Source: Steroidobacter agaridevorans (GTDB lineage: Bacteria > Pseudomonadota > Gammaproteobacteria > Steroidobacterales > Steroidobacteraceae). From it: a stretch of 64,000 bases of DNA. The DNA lies in assembly GCF_009932555.1 (NCBI RefSeq), contig NZ_BLJO01000001.1, positions 1,157,872-1,221,871 on the forward strand. The letters are read 5' to 3'. The translations under genes and the position numbers were made by a program. Below the pieces are notes generated by a model. The model was not told the DNA's origin, made no database searches, and saw only the letters and a list, made by a program, of their open reading frames with translations. Below, in pieces: positions 44,881 to 53,543 of this stretch (positions are counted from its first letter, which is position 1; each line of letters starts with the position of its first letter).

Positions 44881-46573
44881 CGCTCGCGCCGAGCCGTTGG
44901 CCGGTGGCGAGATCGATTTGAATGCATTCGCCGTCGCCGCCGAGGCCGAAGCTGACCGTGTGGCCGCGAGCTTCGAGCAGCTTGACTGTGTCGGGCGAGA
45001 AGCGATTGCGCTCCATGATGATCCGATCGGGCAGCCATTGATGATGGAAGCGCGGCGCGTTGACTGCCTGCTGGATATCGAGCCCGAAGTCGGCGACGCC
45101 GATCAGGATGTTCGCCACCGTCGTGATGATGGTCGGGCCGCCGGGCGAGCCCAGCACCAGCCAGAGCTTGCCGTCTTTGAGCACGATGGTCGGCGTCATG
45201 GCCGACAGCGGCCGCTTGTTCGGCCCGACCAGGTTGGCATCGCTTTGGATCAGGCCGAACATGTTGGGCACGCCGGCCTTCGCTGAAAAATCGTCCATCT
45301 CGTTGTTGAGCAGAAAGCCCAGCGAGCCGATGGTCACTTTCGAGCCGTAGCTGCCGTTGAGTGTGGTGGTCACGGCGACTGCGTTGCCATCTTTGTCGAC
45401 GACCGAATAGTGAGTCGTCTGGGTCGACTCGGGCGCCGTCTTCACCGGCTTCTTCTTCGCGTACTCGGCGAGTGCTTTCGACACTTGCGGCCGCTCGAGG
45501 CGCGTCGACGCGCTGGCACGCTGCGGGTCGATGGATGCGCGCCAATCGACGGCATATTTTTTATCCGCCAGCTCGATGACCGGCAGCGTGCTGAATTCCG
45601 GATCGCCCAGATACTGCGCACGATCGTAGAACGCGCGACGGTAGCTCTCTGCGATCAAGTGAATCGCCTCCGCCGAGCCGAAGCCCGCCTTCGTGAGATC
45701 GAACCCTTCGAGGATGTTGAGCGTCTCGACCAGCGCGATGCCGCCGGAGGACGGCGGCGGCGCACTGATCACCTCCAGACCCCGATACGTGCCGCGCACC
45801 GGCTCGCGGTCGACGACCTCGTAGTTTTTCAGATCCTGCACCGTGATCAGACCGCCGCCCTGCTGCATGAACTCGGCGATCTCGCGCGCCATCTTGCCGG
45901 TGTAGAACTCATCGGGATTGGCAACGATGCGCTCCAGCGTGCGCGCCAGCTCCGGCTGTTTCAGCACATCGCCCTGACGCCAGCCTTTACCGTCGTTCTG
46001 GAAAATGCGCTTGGAATCCGGGAAATTTGGCATGTGCTTGTCGTTGGTGAGCGCACGCGCCTCGGCCCAATCGAGCTCGAACCCTTCGCGCGCCAGCTTG
46101 ATCGCCGGCGCGACGACCTGCTGCAGCGTCAGCTTGCCGTACTTCTTTTGCGCGTGGACCATGCCTTTCACCGAGCCGGGCACGCCGACGGCCTTGTAGC
46201 CGACACGGCTCAGCATCGGAACCACATTGCCCTGCTCATCCTGATACATGGTCGAGGTGGCCTTGCCGGGCGCCTTCTCGCGGAAGTCGAGAAAGTGCGT
46301 TTCGCCCGAGCTCATGCGAACGAGCATGAAGCCGCCGCCGCCGAGATTGCCCGCGGCCGGATGCACGACCGCGAGCGCGAATCCGGTCGCGACAGCCGCG
46401 TCGATCGCGTTACCGCCCGCTTTCATCATGTCGACGCCGGCCTGCGATGCAAGTTCATGTACGCTCGCGACCATGCCATGGTCGGCCCGCTCGGGCTGCA
46501 TGCCGGCGCCCGAGCACAACGGCGCGACGATCAGGGTGAAAATAAATACAAAACATCGAGCTTGCAGCTTCAT
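44843..46573 (-). CDS. ggt: gamma-glutamyltransferase
   Basis: This 576-aa precursor has a signal peptide (CFVFIFTLIVAPLCSGAG) for periplasmic export. The autocatalytic cleavage site and nucleophile are the first Thr of TTHYSVVDKDGNAV, which becomes the N terminus of the small subunit. Further conserved blocks are PAAGNLGGGGFMLVR, APPPSSGGIALVE and GSPGGPTIITTVANIL. It hydrolyses glutathione and other gamma-glutamyl compounds or transfers the glutamyl group. The ATG at 46573 begins the signal peptide; a longer frame from 46660 is not supported. An unknown gene overlaps its 3' end by 38 nt. Confidence 0.94.
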   Translation of the reverse strand: MKLQARCFVFIFTLIVAPLCSGAGMQPERADHGMVASVHELASQAGVDMMKAGGNAIDAAVATGFALAVVHPAAGNLGGGGFMLVRMSSGETHFLDFREKAPGKATSTMYQDEQGNVVPMLSRVGYKAVGVPGSVKGMVHAQKKYGKLTLQQVVAPAIKLAREGFELDWAEARALTNDKHMPNFPDSKRIFQNDGKGWRQGDVLKQPELARTLERIVANPDEFYTGKMAREIAEFMQQGGGLITVQDLKNYEVVDREPVRGTYRGLEVISAPPPSSGGIALVETLNILEGFDLTKAGFGSAEAIHLIAESYRRAFYDRAQYLGDPEFSTLPVIELADKKYAVDWRASIDPQRASASTRLERPQVSKALAEYAKKKPVKTAPESTQTTHYSVVDKDGNAVAVTTTLNGSYGSKVTIGSLGFLLNNEMDDFSAKAGVPNMFGLIQSDANLVGPNKRPLSAMTPTIVLKDGKLWLVLGSPGGPTIITTVANILIGVADFGLDIQQAVNAPRFHHQWLPDRIIMERNRFSPDTVKLLEARGHTVSFGLGGDGECIQIDLATGQRLGASDGRNERGRAVGY

Positions 46574-46738
46574 GCGGCGGGCCTGTCTGTCCGAAGGGCC
46601 CGCGCATTGTGCGGCAGTCGGCGCGGCAACTGAATACCCTGTTGGATCCCAAGACTCCAAACACTCACAAAACTCACCCTGTGACCGAATTCGGGCAAGG
46701 CCCTGTCGCTACGACTCGGCTTACCCTATCCTGCGCGC

Positions 46739-47365
46739 ATGTTTGAAACGCACGATCTCATGGTGTTCGTCGTCGCCGGGCTGCTACTCAACGTGACCCC
46801 GGGACCCGACGTGCTGTACATCGCGAGCTGCAGCATGCGACAGGGTTGGAAGTCGGGCGCGGTCGCTGCTTTGGGCATCAGCGCCGGCTGCTTCATACAC
46901 ATCACGGCCGCGGCGTTCGGCTTGTCCGCGCTCTTGATGGCCTCCGCAACCTCTTTCGCCGTTCTGAAAGTCTGCGGCGCCGCCTATCTGATCTATGTGG
47001 GAGTCTCGCTGATGGTCCAACGGCCAGCGGCGGCTGCCAGCCCCGCAGCTGTACCGACCCGACGCCGGAAGGTGTTTCTGCAGGGTTTCCTGACCAACGC
47101 CCTGAACCCGAAGGTCGCTCTGTTCTTTCTGGCCTTCGTACCTCAGTTCATCAATAGCGGCGCCACCGACAAAGCGGCCGCGTTCCTGTTCCTGGGCGCC
47201 GTCTTCAATTTCAACAGCATGCTATGGAACCTGCTCGTCGCCTGGTCGGCGGCGCAAGCCAGCGGCAAGCTGCGCAACAGCGGAGCGGCTGCATGGATGA
47301 ACCGCTGCATCGGCGGCCTGTTCGTCGCGCTCGGCATCAAGCTGGCTTTCGCAAAATCGGCTTGA
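46739..47365 (+). CDS. LysE-family amino-acid/metabolite exporter
   Basis: This 208-aa membrane protein has six hydrophobic segments and the LysE/RhtB signature NVTPGPDVLYIASCSMRQGWKSG near the N terminus. A second family block is QGFLTNALNPKVALFFLAFVPQFI. Exporters of this family release amino acids or related small molecules. It is monocistronic, divergent from the ggt gene and followed by the molybdoprotein gene after 78 nt. Substrate unknown. Confidence 0.92.
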   Translation: MFETHDLMVFVVAGLLLNVTPGPDVLYIASCSMRQGWKSGAVAALGISAGCFIHITAAAFGLSALLMASATSFAVLKVCGAAYLIYVGVSLMVQRPAAAASPAAVPTRRRKVFLQGFLTNALNPKVALFFLAFVPQFINSGATDKAAAFLFLGAVFNFNSMLWNLLVAWSAAQASGKLRNSGAAAWMNRCIGGLFVALGIKLAFAKSA

Positions 47366-47443
47366 GCGGGCGTTCTGCCCCGTCGATTCTTTCACCGATT
47401 TCTGCAGGTTGAGGAATGAACACTGCGCACGCAGTATTCAACC

Positions 47444-48133
47444 ATGCAGCCGACCTCCGATGACTTTGCCCTCCCGCCGGGCCAACGGGTCCGCCCTGAT
47501 TTTCCTCGGTTCGGCATCGTTGCCTATGCCAGGCAACCGCTGCTGGCGACCGAAGTTCGGATCGAAGTTGTTGGCGCCATCGAGCAACCGATCGTCCTCA
47601 CAGCCTCCGAGCTCGCCACGCTACCCCGCGTGACACAGCGGGCCGACTTTCATTGCGCCGCCGGCTGGAGTCATCGGGCCCTCGAATGGAGTGGCGTTCG
47701 ATTCAAGGATGTTTGGGAGCAGTTGATTCTGCCCAAGGCGCGCCCTACCACGCAGATCAAGTTGATCGTGCTTCGCTGCCAGGACCGCTACCGGACGGCG
47801 CTGCCGCTGGCCGATCTGATCGCCGCCGACGTATTGCTAGCCGATCGACTGAACGGTCAACCGCTCACGGTGGAACACGGTGCGCCGATCCGGCTCGTTG
47901 CCCCAGCGCACTATGGATACAAGAATGCCAAACATCTCAGCCGCCTCGAGCTGCGAGCGGACGAGCATGGTTATCGTGCGAAGGTGCGCCTGCTGGATCA
48001 CCCGCGCGCCCGGGTAGCACAGGAAGAGCGTGGCCAGTTTCTGCCCGGATGGATACTGCGTTACGCGTTTCGTCCCTTCATCGAACCGATCGTCCGCGCC
48101 ATCAAAGCGATCGGCGACAACCAGCGTTCGTAG
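47444..48133 (+). CDS. sulfite-oxidase-fold molybdopterin oxidoreductase
   Basis: This 229-aa protein has the oxidoreductase molybdopterin domain: FHCAAGWSHRALEWSGVRF with the putative Mo-coordinating Cys71, and HGAPIRLVAPAHYGYKNAKHL near the C terminus. It lacks a signal peptide, a heme domain and the C-terminal Mo-co dimerisation domain, like the small MsrP/YedY-related stand-alone proteins. The substrate is not predictable. Its last 73 nt overlap the convergent TPR-sulfotransferase gene. Confidence 0.86.
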   Translation: MQPTSDDFALPPGQRVRPDFPRFGIVAYARQPLLATEVRIEVVGAIEQPIVLTASELATLPRVTQRADFHCAAGWSHRALEWSGVRFKDVWEQLILPKARPTTQIKLIVLRCQDRYRTALPLADLIAADVLLADRLNGQPLTVEHGAPIRLVAPAHYGYKNAKHLSRLELRADEHGYRAKVRLLDHPRARVAQEERGQFLPGWILRYAFRPFIEPIVRAIKAIGDNQRS

Positions 48134-49680
48134 GGCGTCCACTTGGGGCGATCGCGGAGTTGAATGCCGTCGCGTACCTGCACGGCGCTGGCGGTGACGA
48201 CGCCACGGCGTCGCGAGCCGAGTTCCAGCATCGCCGGATCAAACGACAGACCGCAGAACTCTGTCACGCGCCGCAGTTGTGACTCCGGATCCGTCAGGAG
48301 CTGCGCATATTCCACGTCGAGTATTCGACCGGCAAACCGCGCGTGCCAGTGCTTCATCAAGCCGGCGTACCACCGGTAGTAGTCCGCCAGCTCGCGAAGG
48401 TCATAGCTGTACGGGTTCGCATCGGAGAAGAGCTCGCGCAGATTGGAGAAGCAAGTCTCCACCGGATCGCGGACCATGTGCAGAATCTTTGCCTGCGGCA
48501 GAGCATGCGCGATGAAGCCGATGTTGAGGAAATTGGAAGGAAGCTTGTCGGTGAAGAATGGCGCCTCGCCCAGCCGCCATCGAACGCCATCGATATAGCG
48601 CTCGCCAGCAATACTGAGGTCGACGCCTCGCGCCCGCTCGACCAGCGTCGCATCGATCACTCCCTTGCAATGACGATCCGTCGTGTATCGCATCGCGCTG
48701 GTGAAATCATACAGTTCGCCCAGCGCAGCGACTTGCGGATGCCCGGCGAGCATCTGTTCCAACAATGTCGTGCCGGAGCGATGCATCCCTACTATGAAGA
48801 TCGGCGTCGGCCCCCGATCGTCATGGACCGTGCCGCTCCCCTCGAATGTCGGCAACACATCGAACAGATGCTTCGCTATGCGCGGGTCGTAATTCAGACG
48901 CGATCGTTTCGCACGACAGCCCTGCATCAATGCATGCCACGCCTCGTCATATCGCTGCAGGTCGTCGAGCTCCTTGTGGAGCGCGAACGACAGCAACGCT
49001 ATGTCCTCCGTAGATCGTCCCGAACGCGCAAGCTCCCGCCTGATTGCATCGACATGATTGCGCTCGGGCGTCTGGCGCCGGAGCCCAGCTCGCAGCCAAT
49101 AACCCTGCGCGATTTCCGGAGCACGGCGGATGGCACGATCCACATCCTGTTCCGCCTCGTCGAATCGTCCGAGGTAGGTGAGAACCTGCGTGCGAGCCAG
49201 CAGCGTCGTCGGATAGTCGGGATCGGCCCGCCGCGCCTCGTCGAGATACTCGATGGCGCGCTCCGGAAGATTGAGATAACTCAGCTGCGCCCCGGCGGCG
49301 ATCAGCAGCGGAATGGACATTCTGTCGGGCGGCCCTGCCCGTTCGATGCACGCCAACAGCTCCGGCGCCCTGTTGAACGTCCGCAGGCGCGGCAGCAGCT
49401 CGGCAAGGATCTTTGCATCCGTCGTCCCAGTTCGCGCAGCGGCGAGCGCGAAACCTTCGGCGCGACGATAATTTCCTCGCAGCGAATGCATGTACGACAG
49501 TTGCACGAGCGTATAAGGATCGTCCGGCGTCAGCGCAAGAGCCTTTTCGTACGCTGCGATGGCTGCGTCCCACTCCCGCCTGACAGCCAGCGCCTCCGCG
49601 CTCGCCAGTATCGACTGGACCTCATGAGAAACGGCCGCCTGCTGGCGGCCGTATGAAGCAGATTCGCTCCTTTCGCTCAA
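48061..49680 (-). CDS. TPR-repeat sulfotransferase
   Basis: The protein has 539 aa. The N-terminal half carries tetratricopeptide repeats (WDAAIAAYEKALALTPDDPY, PERAIEYLDEARRADPDYP, EAEQDVDRAIRRAPEIAQGY). The C-terminal half is a PAPS-dependent sulfotransferase with the 5'-phosphosulfate loop IFIVGMHRSGTTLLEQML and the 3'-phosphate region ILHMVRDPVETCFSNLRELF. The only in-frame start near the end of the receptor gene is TTG at 49680, overlapping its stop as TTGA; no ribosome site is clear, so translation is probably by re-initiation. The coupling to a TonB-dependent receptor is a recurring proteobacterial arrangement of unknown purpose. Confidence 0.88.
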   Translation of the reverse strand: MSERSESASYGRQQAAVSHEVQSILASAEALAVRREWDAAIAAYEKALALTPDDPYTLVQLSYMHSLRGNYRRAEGFALAAARTGTTDAKILAELLPRLRTFNRAPELLACIERAGPPDRMSIPLLIAAGAQLSYLNLPERAIEYLDEARRADPDYPTTLLARTQVLTYLGRFDEAEQDVDRAIRRAPEIAQGYWLRAGLRRQTPERNHVDAIRRELARSGRSTEDIALLSFALHKELDDLQRYDEAWHALMQGCRAKRSRLNYDPRIAKHLFDVLPTFEGSGTVHDDRGPTPIFIVGMHRSGTTLLEQMLAGHPQVAALGELYDFTSAMRYTTDRHCKGVIDATLVERARGVDLSIAGERYIDGVRWRLGEAPFFTDKLPSNFLNIGFIAHALPQAKILHMVRDPVETCFSNLRELFSDANPYSYDLRELADYYRWYAGLMKHWHARFAGRILDVEYAQLLTDPESQLRRVTEFCGLSFDPAMLELGSRRRGVVTASAVQVRDGIQLRDRPKWTPYERWLSPIALMARTIGSMKGRNA

Positions 49681-52600
49681 AAGTGATAAACCAACGAGAA
49701 CTGAAACTCGCGCGGCGACTGGAATGCTCGAGGCACGAGATAGGTGCTCACCGGCGCGCCCGTGGCGCCATCCTCCGCGCGGTCGTCCACAGCGATGGCT
49801 TCCTGCTTGTTGAAGACGTTGAATACATCCATCTTCGCCGTCAATCCTTCGGCCCAGGTCGGAGTGTAAGCAACGCTCAGGTCGACCTGATAAGTCCAGG
49901 GCAATCGGCCCGCCGTGCCCCGCGGCCGCGGCTCCGATGGGCCGGCCTGTCCGCCTGCCAACGTCGTGCCACAGCGGAAGAAGGAAGAACCGTAGGGGTG
50001 AATATCGCCGTGATAGGGATACAGCACGCCCAGACAGTTCTTCGGTCGTCCCGACTGCACCAGCAGGTTGGTGCCCACCGCGAACTCGTCGGTGAATGAG
50101 TAGCTGCCGAACAGCTTCAGCGAGTGACGGCGATCGTTCGGCAGATAGCCGTACGAATCCACGGCGAGCTCCTTGTAATCGAAGTCCTGGGTGACGTTGG
50201 TGTCATCCTGGCCGATGTCGGATTTGACGCCGCCCTCGGTATTGCCCTTGCTGTAAGCCAGCGTGTAGGTGGCTTGCATGAACGTGCGGTCCCAGTTGCC
50301 GTCCCAGAACAGCTCGAGCGCCTTGTAGGTGCGCCGTGCCTTCGGCGAGAGCAGATCGCCGTCGACCGTCGTCTGCTTCAGCGTGCCATCGCCATAGAGG
50401 TCGGTCAGGAAGATCGCGTCCTCGCCGGGGTTGAACATCCGGCAGAACGGAAAGCCGGCATTCGGCAGATCGGCCGCGCGGCCGTTGGCGTCGAACCAGA
50501 CGCCCTCCTCCTCATCGAGCGTGAAGCCCTCGGTCGTCAGGATCGCGGTGTAGTCGCAATTGTCGTCGATGGCGGCTTTCAGCTCGCGATAGATGGCGCG
50601 CGCGCCGATGTTCTGATGATTGGTGATGCGCATCTGCACACCGAGGATGAATTCATCCTGATACATCGGGTCCAGGTTCTTCGACGCGATCGTCTGCGCG
50701 TTCTTCGGCTCGCCGAACTCGCCGTTCACGTACCGGAAGTTGTTTCGCGACACGAGGCCGAGGGGCGTCCCCGTCACCGGATCGACTCCCGTGAAAAAGT
50801 AATCCTCGCGCGTGAACAACGACGCGCTCGCGCCGCGAATGGCAACACTCGCCGTCAGCGGCAGCGCATAGCGGCCTGCGTTGCCATAGACCTTCATCGA
50901 TGAGTCGCCCTTCACGTCCCAGGAGAAGCCGAGGCGCGGCCCGAACTGGTTGTCGATCTCGACATAGGTCTCGCCCTGACCGTTCAAGTTCTCGAAACTG
51001 TCCCAGCGCAGGCCGGCCGAGAGCAGGAAATTCTCGGTGATGTTCCAATTGTCCTCGATGTAGAACGCGCGTTGCTTGACCTCGACAGTCGCGCCCTGAT
51101 TGACGATCTGCTCGCGCACCGTGTCCCGGCGTACTCCACCAATGGTGGCCGTCGAGTATCGCCACTGGCGCCCGCCTTCGATCGATTCGCCCGCGACCGA
51201 CTCGAAGTCATCGAGGTCGTATCCGAAGCGCAGCAGATGCGCACCGAGCTCCCATTCGGCATCGATGCGCAACTGATTGCGCTCGTCCCTGGCGTCCTCG
51301 CGCTCGATGTTTCCCAGGTTCGGGAACGTCGCCGTGATGTTGCACGTACTCGCATATGTGCCGGTGGCCGCGCGTCGATCTGCTGCGCGAGCATCGACGA
51401 TGACCGGACAGCCGCTGGCTGGCGTGTTGAGATCGCCGCTGTAAGCGACGCGCCGGCCGTCGGCCGTCGTGAGGTGCAAGCCTCGCGAGTACTCGCCATA
51501 GCCATACAGGGCGGACACCGTGAACGAATCGGTGATGTAGCTCGTGTACTTGCCGACCACATTCGTGCCGCCATTCTCCTCGTACTGCGTGCCGATCAAG
51601 CCGAGCCGATTGGCCGCACCGAGCGTATTGAGATAAACCTTGCTGGTGGTCTCTTCCTGGTCGGAAAAGCCGGTCAGCTCGAACGAATTCGCATCGTTGA
51701 TGTGCCAGTCGAGCTTCACCAGCCAGCTCGGCCGCTCGGTCTTGTCGTTGGTGTTGTTGGCCTGCGTGACGTTGCCCCAGCGGTCTTCTTCGTGCTCGCT
51801 GTAGCCGATCAACGCAAAGGCGAACAGCTTGTCCTTCACCAGCGCGCCGCTCGCCCAGACATTGGCAGTCCACTCTCCGGTCTCCTCTTCGGCGTTGATG
51901 GAGCGCACCGTGCCCAGGCTGCTCGGCTCGAGTGGGTTGGAGTAGATGGCATTTCTGGTCTTGGCGCGCAGCGAACCCGGCGTCCAGTAGATGCTGGAAC
52001 CCGATTGGAACTCGTTGGTGCCGCGCTTGGTCGTCTGACTGACGACGCCGCCCAGCGAGCGGCCGAATTCTGCGCCATAACCGCCCGTTTTCACCTGCTG
52101 CTCGGCAATCGCTTCGAACGGAATCTTGGAGAAGTTCAGGCCGCGGAACGAGTTCGTCACATTGAAGCCGTTCACGTAGTACTGATTCTCGGCGACCGAC
52201 GAACCGCCGAACGACGGCAACTTTCCGTCCGCGAACGCGAAGTCGCCGCGCACGGCGCCGGGAGCCAGTAACGCCGCCGACGTGAGATCGCGCAGCACAG
52301 GAATCTTCGACAGTTGATCGGCGGACAGGATGGTGACCGACTCCACCGAAGAAACATCGATCGGATTGACGCGCACTCCGGTGACCACGATGTTTTCCAA
52401 CGTCAGGGCGCCATCGGAGGCGGTGACGAAAGTCACCGGCGTCCCCGTGCCAGCGCTGACCAGCACGCTGTCGCGGACCACCGTCGTACCGTCTGCATGA
52501 CGCAGCGTGATCCGGTATCTGCCGGGCGATAAGGCGGGCACGCGATAAGAACCATCGGCCCCCACGGAAATTTCTCGGCGGAATCCTGTCCCCTCACCCT

Positions 52601-52748
52601 CGACTATGACAGTGTCTCCCGAGGCTGCCTGTCCGAACACGCTGCCGCCCGTGCTCTGGGCCAACGCCGGACTGCTCGCCATCAGTGCAGTGGCACTGAC
52701 CGCAAGCGCATGCCTCACCGCTATCGCGAGTGTGTTTCTGCTCAACAT
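49677..52748 (-). CDS. TonB-dependent receptor with N-terminal carboxypeptidase-regulatory-like domain
   Basis: This 1023-aa outer-membrane receptor has a signal peptide (ALAVSATALMASSPALAQS), then a beta-sandwich carboxypeptidase-regulatory-like domain (GRYRITLRHADGTTVV), a plug domain (SVTILSADQLSKIPVLRDLTSAAL, VKTGGYGAEFGRSLGGVVSQTTKRGTN region) and a beta-barrel ending in YHF. Such Oar-like receptors import large or poorly soluble ligands. It is the first gene of a unit with the TPR-sulfotransferase (TTGA overlap). A 28-bp dyad 74 nt upstream may control it. The substrate is unknown. Confidence 0.93.
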   Translation of the reverse strand: MLSRNTLAIAVRHALAVSATALMASSPALAQSTGGSVFGQAASGDTVIVEGEGTGFRREISVGADGSYRVPALSPGRYRITLRHADGTTVVRDSVLVSAGTGTPVTFVTASDGALTLENIVVTGVRVNPIDVSSVESVTILSADQLSKIPVLRDLTSAALLAPGAVRGDFAFADGKLPSFGGSSVAENQYYVNGFNVTNSFRGLNFSKIPFEAIAEQQVKTGGYGAEFGRSLGGVVSQTTKRGTNEFQSGSSIYWTPGSLRAKTRNAIYSNPLEPSSLGTVRSINAEEETGEWTANVWASGALVKDKLFAFALIGYSEHEEDRWGNVTQANNTNDKTERPSWLVKLDWHINDANSFELTGFSDQEETTSKVYLNTLGAANRLGLIGTQYEENGGTNVVGKYTSYITDSFTVSALYGYGEYSRGLHLTTADGRRVAYSGDLNTPASGCPVIVDARAADRRAATGTYASTCNITATFPNLGNIEREDARDERNQLRIDAEWELGAHLLRFGYDLDDFESVAGESIEGGRQWRYSTATIGGVRRDTVREQIVNQGATVEVKQRAFYIEDNWNITENFLLSAGLRWDSFENLNGQGETYVEIDNQFGPRLGFSWDVKGDSSMKVYGNAGRYALPLTASVAIRGASASLFTREDYFFTGVDPVTGTPLGLVSRNNFRYVNGEFGEPKNAQTIASKNLDPMYQDEFILGVQMRITNHQNIGARAIYRELKAAIDDNCDYTAILTTEGFTLDEEEGVWFDANGRAADLPNAGFPFCRMFNPGEDAIFLTDLYGDGTLKQTTVDGDLLSPKARRTYKALELFWDGNWDRTFMQATYTLAYSKGNTEGGVKSDIGQDDTNVTQDFDYKELAVDSYGYLPNDRRHSLKLFGSYSFTDEFAVGTNLLVQSGRPKNCLGVLYPYHGDIHPYGSSFFRCGTTLAGGQAGPSEPRPRGTAGRLPWTYQVDLSVAYTPTWAEGLTAKMDVFNVFNKQEAIAVDDRAEDGATGAPVSTYLVPRAFQSPREFQFSLVYHF

Positions 52749-53074
52749 GATCTCCTCCTGAGAGCTGTTGTTTTGAACTCCCCCATCGTTATTGGCTCGG
52801 TCTTGTCGCGAGCATACAACTGCAATTTGGTCGTTAAAAGCTAAATTGCCGCGGCGATTCGGCTGTATACGAGCTGCAGAAAACCGGAACCGACGCGCGA
52901 AGTCGGTGCGTAGACAGGATTTTTTTCGAGCAGAGCCACTAAGTCGTTGTATGGATATTGTTAGTCAACGACGCGTGCGCGATGCGTGGCTGCAACGAGC
53001 GCTACAAATTGGAGCACATATATCTCGCAAGTATTGATCCAAGCCGAGCGACTTGGATCCAAAGATTCTGCCGT
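52749..53074. other. intergenic region upstream of TonB receptor, no gene seen
   Basis: These 326 nt lie between the receptor start and the 3' end of a small lipoprotein gene. No convincing open frame is present. The stretch is locally AT-rich and contains two dyads: GCAATTT-N14-AAATTGC (52822-52849) and GTCGTTG-N16-CAACGAC (52943-52972). The promoter of the receptor operon should lie here. Confidence 0.6.
52822..52849. promoter_or_regulatory. dyad upstream of TonB receptor
   Basis: GCAATTT and AAATTGC are perfect 7-nt arms separated by 14 nt, centred about 87 nt before the receptor ATG at 52748. The spacing and AT-rich arms suit a dimeric repressor or activator site, but no cognate regulator lies nearby. 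Confidence 0.35.
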
Positions 53075-53488
53075 TTATCTCGAATGCGCCACTTTCAAAG
53101 TAACGCGGTACTCGTCGGCGGAAATTTCGCGCGTCGAGATGCGTTCGGGCTCGACCTTCACTACGAACAACTGGAAATCGCCAACCGTCGCATGCTGTCC
53201 AGCCGTGATCTCATGTTGGTCGGCTGCGGCCGCATCGATCCGGGTCGACAGTTGCACCTTGACCTCGCCCGCCCAGACGCAAGTCACATCGGTCGGACAG
53301 CGCGAATCCTCAACGACGCGCACGAACTGCACGGTGAGTCCGTGCGGATCGAACACAGCCTGCTCTTTCGGCGCCAACTGAACTTCCTGATCGAGACTCG
53401 CTGCATGAGAGGCAGCGGCACCGCCCGACTTGCAGGCGACGAGCGCGACGGCCAGCAGCAGCGGAACAAGAGCGTGATGGTATTTCAT
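53075..53488 (-). CDS. small lipoprotein of unknown function
   Basis: This 137-aa protein has a lipoprotein signal peptide ending LAVALVAC (acylated Cys about residue 19). The mature part holds a Cys pair region (DSRCPTDVTCVWAGEVKVQL) that may form a disulfide, and a beta-rich C terminus. The DSRCPxxxxCxWAG pattern is common in small secreted proteobacterial and Bacteroidetes lipoproteins without known function. Start 53488 is set by the signal peptide; the frame extends upstream through the hairpin and is rejected. It lies after the M36 peptidase terminator. Confidence 0.75.
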   Translation of the reverse strand: MKYHHALVPLLLAVALVACKSGGAAASHAASLDQEVQLAPKEQAVFDPHGLTVQFVRVVEDSRCPTDVTCVWAGEVKVQLSTRIDAAAADQHEITAGQHATVGDFQLFVVKVEPERISTREISADEYRVTLKVAHSR

Positions 53489-53501
53489 AGCGTGAGAATA
53501 G

Positions 53502-53529
53502 CAGCGCGGGCCCGGATGGGCCCGCGCTG
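53502..53529 (-). terminator. strong hairpin after the M36 peptidase gene
   Basis: CAGCGCGGGCCC and GGGCCCGCGCTG form a perfect 12-bp stem with a GGAT loop, 15 nt past the peptidase stop codon and before the small lipoprotein gene. Only a weak T-rich stretch (CTATTCTC) follows on the minus strand. Confidence 0.65.
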
Positions 53530-53543
53530 TGGGTCGACAATGG

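Noticed and set aside
45410..46633. 407-aa plus-strand frame
   Set aside because: Antisense to gamma-glutamyltransferase; no motif.
51072..52271. 399-aa plus-strand frame
   Set aside because: Antisense to the plug and barrel of the TonB receptor, with no ribosome site and no family.
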